Under the pieces are notes generated by a model. It made no database searches, was not told the DNA's origin, and saw only the letters and a list, made by a program, of their open reading frames with translations. A program made the position numbers and the translations under genes. Of a stretch of DNA of 64,000 nucleotides, positions 35,152 to 43,372 are shown piece after piece; within the stretch, counting starts at the first letter, position 1; every line of letters begins with the position of its first letter. The stretch comes from an uncultured Roseateles sp. (GTDB taxonomy: Bacteria; Pseudomonadota; Gammaproteobacteria; Burkholderiales; Burkholderiaceae_C): assembly GCF_913777145.1 (NCBI RefSeq), contig NZ_CAJYPS010000024.1, forward strand, positions 1-64,000. Direction: 5' to 3'.

Positions 35152-36816
35152 ATGCTGAACCCACGCCGCCGCCTTCTCGCCCTGGCCCTGGCCTGCGCCG
35201 CCCTGCCCCCGCTGCTGAGCGGCTGCGCCAGTCCGCCGGCCGCACCTACCGCCGCCCAGCCGCCCAAGCTGGTGGTGCTGGTGGTCATCGACGGCCTGCC
35301 CATGCGCCAGGTGACCGGCTACCGCGACCAATGGTCGGCCGACGGCTTTGCGCGCTTCCTGGACCACGGCCGCTGGTTCTCCCAGGCCTACTACGCGCAC
35401 GGCCACACGGTGACGGCGGCCGGGCATTCGGTGATGCTCAGCGGCGCCAACCCGCAGCGCACCGGCATCATCAGCAATGAGTGGCGCGATCCGCGTACCG
35501 GTGCCCCGGTCTACAACACCGGCGACACGGCCTACCAGTACATCGACAACCCGACGCGCCCGCTAGCCGGCACCAGCCCGCGCAACTACAAGGTGGAAAC
35601 GCTGGGCGACGTGCTGCGCACGCGGGTGCCGGAGTCCAAGGTCATCGGCATCTCGGGCAAGGACCGCGGCGCCATCCTGCCGGCCGGCCATCGCGGCACC
35701 GCCTACATGTACATGAGCGAGACCGGCCAGTTCGCGTCCAGCAGCTACTACATGCTGGAGCACCCGCAGTGGGTGAAGGACTTCAACGCCGCCAAGCCCG
35801 CCGACGCCTTCTTCAAGCGCACCTGGGCGCCGCTGCTGCCGGAGTCGGCCTATGCCCGCTCGGTGCCCGACGGCCAGCCCTGGCAGGTGAACAGCGGCAA
35901 CGGCAACCGCCTGCCCGCCGTCATCGGCGACAAGATGGACGCCCCCGGCCCGCGCTTCTACGGCAACCTGCTGGCCTCGCCCTTCGGCGACGAGCTGACG
36001 CTGGCCTTCGCGCGCGCCGCGGTGCAGGCCGAGCAGTTGGGGCGCCGCGGCGTCACCGACATCCTGTCGGTCAGCCTGTCCAGCCACGACTACATCAACC
36101 ACGCCTTCGGCCCGGAGTCGCGGCTGTCGCATGACCACATGCTGCACCTGGACCGCCACCTGGCGGCGTTCTTCGAGTTCCTGGATCAGCAGGTGGGCCG
36201 CGACAACTACGTGCTGGCGCTGACCGCCGACCATGGCTTCACCGACACGCCGGAATGGGCCGCCACCCAGGGGCTGGACGCCGGCCGCTTCACTGCCGCG
36301 CCCTCGCTGGCCGCGGTGAACACCGCGCTCAAGGCCCGCTTCGGCGTCGACAAGCTGGCCCGCGACTTCTCCGCCGCCGGCCTGCTGCTGAACGAGCGCC
36401 TGATCCTGGAGAGCGGCCTGAACTACGGCGAGGTGCAGACCGCGGCCCGCGATGCGCTGCTGGCCCTGCCCGGCGTGGCCGCCGTGTTCACGCGCGAGCA
36501 GCTGCTGGGCGACGACCAGACCACACCCTTCCTGGACGCGATGCGCAAGTCCTTCGACCCCACGCGCGCGGCCTCGCTGCAGATCGTGCTGAAGCCGCAC
36601 TGGCTGCAGAGCTGGGCCGGTGGCGGCAGCTCGCACGGCCAGCCCTACGAGGACGACCAGCATGTGCCCCTGCTGTTCTGGGGACCGAGCTACGTGGGCG
36701 AGGGCGAGGTCAAGACCCGCGTCCAGATGAATGATCTCGCGCCCACACTGGCGGGCCTGATGCGCATCCCGGCCCCGGCCCAGTCCCAGGGCCGCGACCT
36801 GCAGCTCAAGCCCTAG
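35152..36816 (+). CDS. Alkaline phosphatase family lipoprotein (PafA/NPP-like)
   Basis: A 554-residue lipoprotein (LLSGC, Cys25) of the alkaline-phosphatase superfamily. The metal-binding Asp47 is in VVIDGLPM, and the nucleophile is Thr88 in a T-x-x-G-H motif. Later metal ligands are in SSHDYINHAFGP and LTADHGF, with a distal His in GGSSHGQPYEDD. It is likely a periplasmic or outer-membrane phosphomonoesterase or diesterase providing phosphate. Its 3' end overlaps the convergent PAS gene by 11 bp. No Pho-box was identified. Confidence 0.9.
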   Translation: MLNPRRRLLALALACAALPPLLSGCASPPAAPTAAQPPKLVVLVVIDGLPMRQVTGYRDQWSADGFARFLDHGRWFSQAYYAHGHTVTAAGHSVMLSGANPQRTGIISNEWRDPRTGAPVYNTGDTAYQYIDNPTRPLAGTSPRNYKVETLGDVLRTRVPESKVIGISGKDRGAILPAGHRGTAYMYMSETGQFASSSYYMLEHPQWVKDFNAAKPADAFFKRTWAPLLPESAYARSVPDGQPWQVNSGNGNRLPAVIGDKMDAPGPRFYGNLLASPFGDELTLAFARAAVQAEQLGRRGVTDILSVSLSSHDYINHAFGPESRLSHDHMLHLDRHLAAFFEFLDQQVGRDNYVLALTADHGFTDTPEWAATQGLDAGRFTAAPSLAAVNTALKARFGVDKLARDFSAAGLLLNERLILESGLNYGEVQTAARDALLALPGVAAVFTREQLLGDDQTTPFLDAMRKSFDPTRAASLQIVLKPHWLQSWAGGGSSHGQPYEDDQHVPLLFWGPSYVGEGEVKTRVQMNDLAPTLAGLMRIPAPAQSQGRDLQLKP

Positions 36817-37468
36817 CCAGCAGCTCCGGGGCGGTTTCGCCCCAATGGGCCTCGGTCACGCGCAGCGCCCCCAGGCGTTGCACCAGCGCCTGGGCCTGGG
36901 CCGGCCCGGTGGACGGCAGCACCACGATGAGCCGACCGTCGTCCAGGCGCAGGCAGACATCCTCGCCCCGCACCCGCGCCAGCAGCGCGGCCGCCTCGGC
37001 GCCCGCCTCCAGCTGGGCCACGCACAGGGGCCAGGCGCGCGAGTCCACCAACAGCGCCTGCAGGGCCTCGCGGCCGGCCGGCTCGTCCAGCAGCCGCCCG
37101 GTCGTGGGCGTGCGGCTGCGCAGGGCGGCGCTCAGGTCCAGGCCCGTGCAGGCCAGGCCGCCGGACTCGGTGCGCTGTTCCACCCACCACAGCCGGCGCC
37201 CGTCGCGCCAGGACTGCTCGTAGGCATGGGTGGGCAGGCGCCCCCGCTCGGCCGCTGCCCGCAGCAGCGCCTCGCGCTCCCATAGCGGCCCGCAACCGGC
37301 GGCCAGCGCCGCCTCGGCCTGGGCCTGCCAGGGAGCACCCGTGCCGCTCAGGCCCCAGGCCGCGCGGTAGGCGGCATTGGCCTGCAGCAGCCGGTCCTCG
37401 TCATCGAACAAGGCCAGCAGCAGCGGACCGCCAGCCAGCGTCTGCCACCAGAGTTGCGCATCGTCCAT
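36806..37468 (-). CDS. PAS-domain protein with degenerate C-terminal domain
   Basis: A 220-residue cytoplasmic protein. The N-terminal ~115 residues form a PAS fold (LLLALFDDEDRLLQANAAYRAAWGL, then EQSWRDGRRLWWVEQRT). The C-terminal ~95 residues have the spacing of a truncated GGDEF domain (PLCVAQLEAG ... VRGEDVCLRLDDGRLIVVLP) but no GGDEF motif. It may be a sensor that lost catalysis. It overlaps the convergent phosphatase gene, and the DUF2807 gene lies 23 bp upstream on the same strand. Confidence 0.75.
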   Translation of the reverse strand: MDDAQLWWQTLAGGPLLLALFDDEDRLLQANAAYRAAWGLSGTGAPWQAQAEAALAAGCGPLWEREALLRAAAERGRLPTHAYEQSWRDGRRLWWVEQRTESGGLACTGLDLSAALRSRTPTTGRLLDEPAGREALQALLVDSRAWPLCVAQLEAGAEAAALLARVRGEDVCLRLDDGRLIVVLPSTGPAQAQALVQRLGALRVTEAHWGETAPELLARA

Positions 37469-37491
37469 CGGCCCATTCTGGGCCGACTGCG

Positions 37492-38292
37492 TCAGCGCCG
37501 CCGGATCTCACCCGAGCCGCTGACGCTTTGGCGCAACTGCGGCCGCCCCGCGTAGCTGAGGTCACCCGAGCCGCTGAGCTGGGCATCGAGCTGTTCGCTG
37601 ACGCCCAGGTCGGCGTCGCCCGAGCCGTTCAGCACCACCTTGACCTGGCGGCCCGACAGCGAGCGCGCGTCCACATCGCCCGAGCCATCGATGCGCCAGC
37701 TCTGCAGATCGGCCCGCCCGGCCGCCTGCACATCGCCCGAGCCGGAAATGCTGACATTGAGCTCGCGCAGCTCCAGCAGGCCCAGGCGCACGTCGCCCGA
37801 GCCGCTGATGGCCAGGCTCAAGGCGTCGGCCTTGAAACGCTCCACCGCCAGATCACCCGAGCCCTGCACCGACACGCTGCGCAGCTTCCGGGCGTCCACG
37901 CGGATGCTGGGCGCATGGCGGGTGGAGAAGCCCGCATCCCGCTTGAGGCGCAGCACCAGCGTGTCGCCCTCCACCACGGTCTCGATCAGCGGCTCGATGT
38001 TGTCGTCGGCGATCACGGTCGCCTGGTCCGCCGCGGCCTGCTGCAGGCGCACGTCCAGCGGTCCATCGATGCGCAGCTGGCTGAACGCGGGCAGCGCGCG
38101 CTGCTTTTCCACCCGCACGCCCGAGCCGCGTACGCGATGGCGGCTGCTGCCGTAGTCGCTGGTGCCGGAGAAGCTGGCCGACCAGCCGTCCGCCTCCTTG
38201 CGCACCCGCAGTTGCCAGTCGCCCGAGGTCTGGGCGCCAGCCTGGGCCGTCAGCAGCAGCGCGGACATCATCAACAGCAGGCTTGTTTTCAT
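37492..38292 (-). CDS. Exported DUF2807 (head GIN) repeat protein
   Basis: A 266-residue protein with a signal peptide (cleavage after AGAQ) and a DUF2807 beta-helix-like domain. Its core is built from six to eight ~20-residue repeats, each carrying GSGD or a close variant (VQGSGDL, ISGSGDV twice, IDGSGDV, LNGSGDA, LSGSGDL, VSGSGEI). DUF2807 proteins are periplasmic or surface proteins of unknown function, usually larger in Bacteroidetes. It is probably co-transcribed with the PAS gene. Confidence 0.87.
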   Translation of the reverse strand: MKTSLLLMMSALLLTAQAGAQTSGDWQLRVRKEADGWSASFSGTSDYGSSRHRVRGSGVRVEKQRALPAFSQLRIDGPLDVRLQQAAADQATVIADDNIEPLIETVVEGDTLVLRLKRDAGFSTRHAPSIRVDARKLRSVSVQGSGDLAVERFKADALSLAISGSGDVRLGLLELRELNVSISGSGDVQAAGRADLQSWRIDGSGDVDARSLSGRQVKVVLNGSGDADLGVSEQLDAQLSGSGDLSYAGRPQLRQSVSGSGEIRRR

Positions 38293-38626
38293 CGCATTCA
38301 GTGCCGGTGGTGAACAGTGCCGCGCAGTGTGGCCAGTTAACCCTGCACCGGCCCGGGCGCTGCGACAGGCTGCAGCACGGCCGGCATGAAGCGTCGAAAT
38401 GGCGAAATGGCGGGCCGCCACCCCTGAATCGGTGACAGACCCGCGCCCGGCCCCTGCCGCCGTGGCGCACAGCCACCCAATCAAGGGGGCGGGGATGGCG
38501 GCCAAGGACCTTTGTGTGAAACACTTCCATCGACTCGGCTAGCCGTCCAGTAGCATCGGTTGCTCTGAGCCAGAGCCCCTCGCCACCTGCGGGCAAGGGT
38601 TGACCGGATCCACCAGGCCCACAGTT
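38293..38626. other. Divergent intergenic region upstream of the HPr-rel-A type cassette
   Basis: These 334 bp have no gene I can support. They hold promoters for the DUF2807 gene and for the Tat-signal gene. Visible elements are a tandem direct repeat of CGAAATGG (38395-38410), a small dyad GTGT-gaa-ACAC (38514-38524), and a TTGACC at about 38600 that could be a -35 hexamer for the cassette. Confidence 0.5.
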
Positions 38627-39322
38627 ATGAGCGAACACCCCACCCCCGACTCCCAGCCGACGCCTGAAGCGCCGGCATCCGTCGACGTGTCCGCACAGCG
38701 TACGGCCGGCCGCCGCCGCTTCCTGCTGAAAGCCGGTGGCGTCGCCGTGCCCACGGCGCTGACGCTGGCCAGCCGCCCGGTGATGGCCTGGGACTGCAAC
38801 ACCGCGTCCACCTGGGGCTCGGCCCAGGGCGTGGCCAACACGAGCTACAGCAGCTACACACGCTCGCGCCGCATCAACATCTCGCTGTACGCGGACGAGA
38901 CCTATACCAAGGCCAACTGGGTGGCCAACAGCACCCGTGCTGGGACTGGGTTGGCTGTACCGTGGACCGCGATCGGCTGCAAGTCGACCAACACCGCGCC
39001 CTGGAACAATTTCAAGAACCTGAAGCTCAGCAACATCACGAGCAGTGCCATCACCGGGGTGGGTTCGACCACCCTGCTGTGGAACTACCTCAACACCTCG
39101 ACCGACGAATACGGCGTGCTGATGGTCGTGGCGTGGCTGAACTTTGTTGCCGCACAGAAGACCGGCGCCACGCCGGGCCTGGCCAAGTGCCTGGCGCCGC
39201 AGAGCACCAACTCGCTGGTGGCCTTTGGCGCCCCCGGCTTCAAGGGCGCAGATGGTCAGACCTGGGACAAGACCCGGATCACCAACTATCTGAAGAGCAA
39301 CTACATCGCGCGCATGTCCTGA
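38627..39322 (+). CDS. Tat-signal exported protein of unknown function
   Basis: A 231-residue protein. After a polar N-terminus it has a twin-arginine signal (RRRFLLKAGG at ~29-38, hydrophobic core, cleavage after VMA at 54). The mature part is Ser/Thr/Asn/Trp-rich and contains three Cys, with no family I recognise. It lies 83 bp before the PqqD-like gene on the same strand, so it may be the substrate or effector of that cassette. Base composition is a little less GC-rich than its neighbours. Confidence 0.7.
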   Translation: MSEHPTPDSQPTPEAPASVDVSAQRTAGRRRFLLKAGGVAVPTALTLASRPVMAWDCNTASTWGSAQGVANTSYSSYTRSRRINISLYADETYTKANWVANSTRAGTGLAVPWTAIGCKSTNTAPWNNFKNLKLSNITSSAITGVGSTTLLWNYLNTSTDEYGVLMVVAWLNFVAAQKTGATPGLAKCLAPQSTNSLVAFGAPGFKGADGQTWDKTRITNYLKSNYIARMS

Positions 39323-39405
39323 GCCTGCGCGCTTGCGGCCCGGGGCCTGAACCTCGGCCCGCCAGGTGCGGCGGGCTCGCTGCCGGATGATCCAGGGTTC
39401 CCTGC

Positions 39406-39714
39406 ATGACTGACCCCCGCTGCGTGTGGCACGCGCCGCGCAGCGACGACCTTCACGGCCGGCTGTGGGGCGACTACGGCGTCGTGTATGACGCCGCCAG
39501 CGGCAACACCCACCTGCTCGACGCGCTGCAATTCGAACTGCTCGACCGGCTGCGCCAGACCCCTCGCTCGCTGGATGCCCTCAAGGCCGAGTTGGCCGAC
39601 GAGATCGAGCCCCTGCCGGACGATGCCCCGGGCGACGAAGCGGTGGCCTGGCAGGAGCGCCTGCTGAGCCTGCATCGCCTGGGCCTGATCCAAGTGCTGG
39701 AGCCCGGGCCTTGA
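39406..39714 (+). CDS. PqqD-like protein of the HPr-rel-A type system
   Basis: A 102-residue protein with a PqqD-type winged-helix layout: VVYDAASGNTHLLDALQFELLDRL, then a linker and LLSLHRLGLIQVLEP. PqqD-type domains bind leader peptides of ribosomally made precursors. Members next to an HprK-related kinase A and a nucleotidyltransferase-family protein are named as the HPr-rel-A system in protein-family databases. The stop overlaps the TTG start of the kinase gene. Confidence 0.8.
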   Translation: MTDPRCVWHAPRSDDLHGRLWGDYGVVYDAASGNTHLLDALQFELLDRLRQTPRSLDALKAELADEIEPLPDDAPGDEAVAWQERLLSLHRLGLIQVLEPGP

Positions 39715-40625
39715 AGCTGGGCGACCTCGACGCGGCCTCGCTGCGCCAACGGCTGGCACGCCGCGGCATCCTGCTGCGCACACCGCCGTTCACCTCGCGC
39801 ATACGCTCCGACAGCCCGCTGGTCGTTGAGGGCCTGCTGCGCTGCTACGCCGCCTTCGAGCTCGCGCCGGACGACGACTTCGCGGACTTCGACCTGCAGG
39901 TCAGCCTGGAGCGCCACCTGTTGCACCGGCGCAGCGCCCGCTTCTGGAGCGATGGCCGACCCGCCTTCACCGCGCTGCCCGCCAACCAGGCCTTTCACAT
40001 GATCGAGTGGGGCCTGAACTGGGCCATCACCGCCCATGCCCACCAATTCCTGGTCTTTCATGCCGCGGTGCTAGAGCGGCAGGGTCGGGCGGTGGTGCTG
40101 CCCGCGCCACCGGGCTCGGGCAAGAGCACGCTGACAGCCGCGCTGTGCCAGCGCGGCTGGCGGCTGCTGTCCGACGAGCTCGCGCTATGCGACACCCGCA
40201 CCGGCGAACTGGTGGGCCTGGCCCGGCCGGTGAACCTGAAGAACGACTCGATCGCGTTGATGAAGGCCTTTGCGCCCGACGCCCGCTTCACCTCGGTCGT
40301 GCCCGGCACGGCCAAGGGCACGTTGGCGCTGATGGCGGCCCCGGCCGACAGCGTGGCGCGGGTCACGCAGCGGGCCCACCCCGCCTGGCTGGTGCTGCCA
40401 CGCTACCGCGCCGGCAGCCCGGCCCACCTCGCGCCGCTGGACAAGGCGGTCGCCTTCATCATGCTGGCCGAGCAGTCCTTCAACTACGACATCCACGGCG
40501 TCGCCGGCTTCGAGGCCACGGCCGCGCTGATCGATCGCTGCGACTGCCACGAGTTCGTGTACTCCTCGCTGGACGAGGCCATCGCGGTGTTCGACCACCT
40601 GTCGCAGACCGGAGCCCCGCGATGA
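39711..40625 (+). CDS. HprK-related kinase A
   Basis: A 304-residue P-loop protein. Walker A APPGSGKST is at residues ~132-140, and SDELAL at ~154-159 corresponds to the acidic segment after the P-loop in HPr kinases. It lacks the N-terminal HprK domain and the HprK signature region, so its substrate is probably not the HPr of the PTS. The start is TTG, overlapping the upstream stop (TTGA). It overlaps the next gene as ATGA. Tight coupling suggests the three proteins act together. Confidence 0.85.
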   Translation: MKLGDLDAASLRQRLARRGILLRTPPFTSRIRSDSPLVVEGLLRCYAAFELAPDDDFADFDLQVSLERHLLHRRSARFWSDGRPAFTALPANQAFHMIEWGLNWAITAHAHQFLVFHAAVLERQGRAVVLPAPPGSGKSTLTAALCQRGWRLLSDELALCDTRTGELVGLARPVNLKNDSIALMKAFAPDARFTSVVPGTAKGTLALMAAPADSVARVTQRAHPAWLVLPRYRAGSPAHLAPLDKAVAFIMLAEQSFNYDIHGVAGFEATAALIDRCDCHEFVYSSLDEAIAVFDHLSQTGAPR

Positions 40626-41704
40626 GCGACACCGTGCTGCTGATCCAGGTGCTGCGCGCGCCGCTGACCGCACTGGCCCTGCCGCCGACCGGCTGGGACC
40701 TGCTGATCCGGCAGGCCCGCCGCGCCAACCTGATCGCACGCCTGGCCACCGAGCTGGAGGCGGCGCTGGACCAGGTGCCCTCGGCGCCGCGGCAGCACCT
40801 GCACTCGGCGCTGCTGATCGCACGGCGCCAGCGCATCGCCACGCGCTGGGAGGTGAGCTGCCTGCGAGACGCCCTGGCTCCGCTGGGCCTCGAACCCATT
40901 CTGCTGAAGGGTGCGGCCTACCTGATGGCCGACCTGCCGGCGGCGCGTGGCCGCCTGTTCGGCGATGTGGACCTGCTGGTACCGCGTCGACAGATCGCGG
41001 CCGCGGAGGCCGCGCTGCTGGAGGCCGGCTGGGCTTTCGACGACGAGCTCAGCGCCTACGACCAGCGCTATTACCGCGACTGGATGCACGAGATCCCGCC
41101 ACTGCGCCACCAGGAGCGCGACGCCGCGCTGGACCTGCACCACACCATCCTGCCGCCCACGGCACGCCGGCCGGTCAACACCGACGCGCTGTTCGAGGAC
41201 ACGCGTGGACTCGCCGACATGCCCGGCATGCGGATGCTGGCGCCCACCGCCATGTTCCTGCACAGCGCGGCCCACCTGTTCCACGAGGGCGAACTGGACA
41301 ACGGCCTGCGGGATCTCTTCGATCTGGACTCGCTGCTGCGAACCTTTGGCGCCGAGCCGGGCTTCTGGGCCCAGTTGCCGACACGGGCACGGGTGCTGGG
41401 CCTGGGGCAACCGCTGTACCTGGCACTGCGCTACACCCAGCGGCTGCTGGGCACGCCGGTGCCGGCCGAGGTCATGGACGAGGCTCGCCGCCTGGCTGAG
41501 CCGCGCGCGCTACGCCTGCTGGACGCCTGCTACGAGCGCGCACTGCGACCGGCTCACCCGAGCTGTGCAGACGGCTGGACAGCGACGGCAAGATTGGCTC
41601 TTTATGTGCGCTCGCACTGGCTGCGCATGCCCACAGGCCTGCTGGCCCGCCACCTGCTGCGCAAGGCCTGGCTGAGGCTGCGACCGGAGCCGGTCGCGAC
41701 CTGA
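40622..41704 (+). CDS. Nucleotidyltransferase family protein (PF14907-like)
   Basis: A 360-residue protein. The nucleotidyltransferase core has KGAAYLMADLP followed by FGDVDLLV (Asp115, Asp117), matching the metal-binding G-D-x-D of the fold. Then come the family's LEAGWAFDDE, EIPPLRH and LDLHHTILPP segments and a helical C-terminus. Such proteins could transfer a nucleotide to a protein or peptide. It is the third gene of the overlapping PqqD-like/kinase/transferase unit. Confidence 0.82.
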   Translation: MSDTVLLIQVLRAPLTALALPPTGWDLLIRQARRANLIARLATELEAALDQVPSAPRQHLHSALLIARRQRIATRWEVSCLRDALAPLGLEPILLKGAAYLMADLPAARGRLFGDVDLLVPRRQIAAAEAALLEAGWAFDDELSAYDQRYYRDWMHEIPPLRHQERDAALDLHHTILPPTARRPVNTDALFEDTRGLADMPGMRMLAPTAMFLHSAAHLFHEGELDNGLRDLFDLDSLLRTFGAEPGFWAQLPTRARVLGLGQPLYLALRYTQRLLGTPVPAEVMDEARRLAEPRALRLLDACYERALRPAHPSCADGWTATARLALYVRSHWLRMPTGLLARHLLRKAWLRLRPEPVAT

Positions 41705-41710
41705 CCCCGC

Positions 41711-41929
41711 TCAGGCCGTTCGGCGCGACAGCCAGGCCAGCGGTGAGTCCGCCGCCGGCGGGCTCTGGGACTCCAGCAACTCCGGCCTCACATGCTGTCG
41801 GTAGTCGCCTTCCTCGACGCCATCCAGGCAGGCATCCAGCCCGAAGGCGGTGCCCAGATCGGCGGGATCAGGCTGTTGACGGGTCACCGAACCACGGCGG
41901 AAGAAGCGCAGGGCAGGAGTCAGTCGCAT
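41711..41929 (-). CDS. Hypothetical small protein, 72 aa
   Basis: A 72-residue frame with GAGG 7 bases before its ATG. It has a basic start (MRLTPALRFFRRGSVTRQQ), an acidic middle (DACLDGVEEGDY) and a Ser/Pro-rich tail ending LSRRTA. It converges with the nucleotidyltransferase gene, 6 bp apart. The composition is plausible for a real protein or a small precursor. I recognise no family. Confidence 0.5.
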   Translation of the reverse strand: MRLTPALRFFRRGSVTRQQPDPADLGTAFGLDACLDGVEEGDYRQHVRPELLESQSPPAADSPLAWLSRRTA

Positions 41930-42225
41930 GGTGGGCCTCGTCGGTTGGGGGCTCGGCCACCACGGCGAACCCGAGCCCAGTGTGCGGGATCCATATGACA
42001 TGTGAATCCCCCAACTGGGAGTAAAAAGTGCCGCCTCTGGCAATACAGCACACCTGACCCCAGCCCCCTTCCCCGTGGCCATCGGGCCTGGCGGCCGATT
42101 TCGGCCCGGAAACCTCTGTTGCAGACCTGCACCGGACCTTGCCCGCAGTTACTTCTGTGGACTGCAATTTCACGCGGGGCGCTTAAGCTGCGCGCCTTCC
42201 CTTTCGAGAGATTCCCAAGGACCCC
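41930..42225. other. Divergent spacer between two small genes
   Basis: These 296 bp hold promoters for the 72-residue gene (minus) and the 55-residue gene (plus). Composition falls locally around 41990-42050 and 42140-42180. A GGCCGATTTCGGCC dyad lies near 42093-42106. I see no further gene. Confidence 0.45.
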
Positions 42226-42393
42226 ATGAGTCTTGCAGTACTGAAGTGGCTGGCCAACGGCATGGTGGCCGTGGTGCTGATGGCCACGCTCTGGATGGCC
42301 CACTCGCTGTCGCAGCACCACGCGCGCGCCGAGCTGCTCGCGCAGAACCTGCCGGGCACGGCCGCGTCAGCGCCCGCTTCGCTGCTGCGCTGA
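42226..42393 (+). CDS. Small membrane peptide, 55 aa
   Basis: A 55-residue frame with AAGGA 5-6 bases before its ATG. It has one strong hydrophobic span (ANGMVAVVLMATLWMAHSL), then a polar His/Ala-rich tail. Its last 27 bases overlap the end of argP on the other strand. The combination of ribosome-binding site and clean membrane span makes it a credible micropeptide. Function unknown. Confidence 0.6.
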   Translation: MSLAVLKWLANGMVAVVLMATLWMAHSLSQHHARAELLAQNLPGTAASAPASLLR

Positions 42394-43299
42394 CCCGCCC
42401 AGCGCCTGCGCGGCGCCCGCCGCCAGCGCCTGCCCGACCCGGTCCAGCCAGGCGCCCTGGCCGGGAAACTGCCACTGGTGCCAGTACAGCGCAACCTCCA
42501 CGCCCACCTCCGGCCGCAGCAGCGCCAGCTGACCGGCCGCGACCAGTGGCCGCACCTGGATTTCCGGCGCCACCCCCACGCCCCAGCCCATCACCGCGGC
42601 CCGCACATAGGCCTCGCTGGAGGGCACGAAACGCTCGCGCAGCCGCGGCGCGCGCACGCCGAAGGCCTGGGACACCCACTGGGCCTGGGTGTCGTCCTTG
42701 CGGTTGAACACCAGGAAGGGCGTGCTGGCGAAGTTGCCGGCATGCAGCCCTTCGGGCAACTGGCTGCGCACGAAGCCGGGACTGGCCACAGCCACATAGC
42801 GCATCACCCCCAGCGCCTCGACCCGGCAGCCCTGCAGCGCCTCGGCCACCGTCGACACGCAGCCCAGCACCGCGCCTTCGCGCAGGCTGTCGTGCGTGAA
42901 GTCCTGGTCGTCCACCACCAGCTCCAGGCCCAGCCCCTCGCGCAGCCCGGCCTGCACCAGGCCGTCCAGCGCCGGCAGCACCCAGGTGGCCAGGCTGTCG
43001 GCGTTGACCGCGATCGCCAGTCGTGACGGCGACGCCAGCCGCCCGCCCAGCTCGCGCGACACATCCGCGCGCAGCGCCTGCATCTGGCGGGCAAAGCGCA
43101 GCAGCACCTTGCCCGCCTCGGTGAGCCGCAGCGGGCGGGAGCGCACCACCACCGGCTGGCCCAGCTGCGCCTCCAGCGCCCGCAGCCGCTGCGACACCGC
43201 GCTCTGCGTGATCGCCAGGCGCTGCGCGGCGCGCTCGAAACTCAGTTCGTCGGCCAGCGCGGCCAGACAGTCCAGGGCGGCGGCATCCAGGTCTTTCAT
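42367..43299 (-). CDS. argP: LysR-family regulator ArgP (IciA)
   Basis: A 310-residue LysR regulator. The N-terminal winged HTH is ALADELSFERAAQRLAITQSAVSQRLRALEAQLGQPVVVR, and the effector domain begins ~90 (LAIAVNADSLATWVLPAL, an ArgP hallmark). ArgP activates the exporter gene argO in response to arginine and is antagonised by lysine in E. coli. It is divergent from argO here, with a dyad in between. I chose the ATG at 43299, which starts at the conserved helix. Confidence 0.92.
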   Translation of the reverse strand: MKDLDAAALDCLAALADELSFERAAQRLAITQSAVSQRLRALEAQLGQPVVVRSRPLRLTEAGKVLLRFARQMQALRADVSRELGGRLASPSRLAIAVNADSLATWVLPALDGLVQAGLREGLGLELVVDDQDFTHDSLREGAVLGCVSTVAEALQGCRVEALGVMRYVAVASPGFVRSQLPEGLHAGNFASTPFLVFNRKDDTQAQWVSQAFGVRAPRLRERFVPSSEAYVRAAVMGWGVGVAPEIQVRPLVAAGQLALLRPEVGVEVALYWHQWQFPGQGAWLDRVGQALAAGAAQALGGSAQQRSGR

Positions 43300-43320
43300 A
43301 AGCCTCACTAATGTAGACCG

Positions 43321-43339
43321 AAGAATATGAATGATTCTT
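43321..43339. promoter_or_regulatory. Candidate ArgP-binding dyad
   Basis: AAGAAT-atgaatg-ATTCTT is a perfect 6-bp inverted repeat in the 73-bp gap between argP and argO. AT-rich interrupted dyads of this size are typical LysR-type binding sites, and the position fits activation of argO. Confidence 0.55.
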
Positions 43340-43372
43340 CTTGAACACCGGGGGGCTGCGGACAATCCGGCG

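Noticed and set aside
37492..38292. Tandem DNA repeats in the DUF2807 gene
   Set aside because: The repeats are at protein level (GSGD) with variable codons, so they reflect protein structure and not a DNA satellite.
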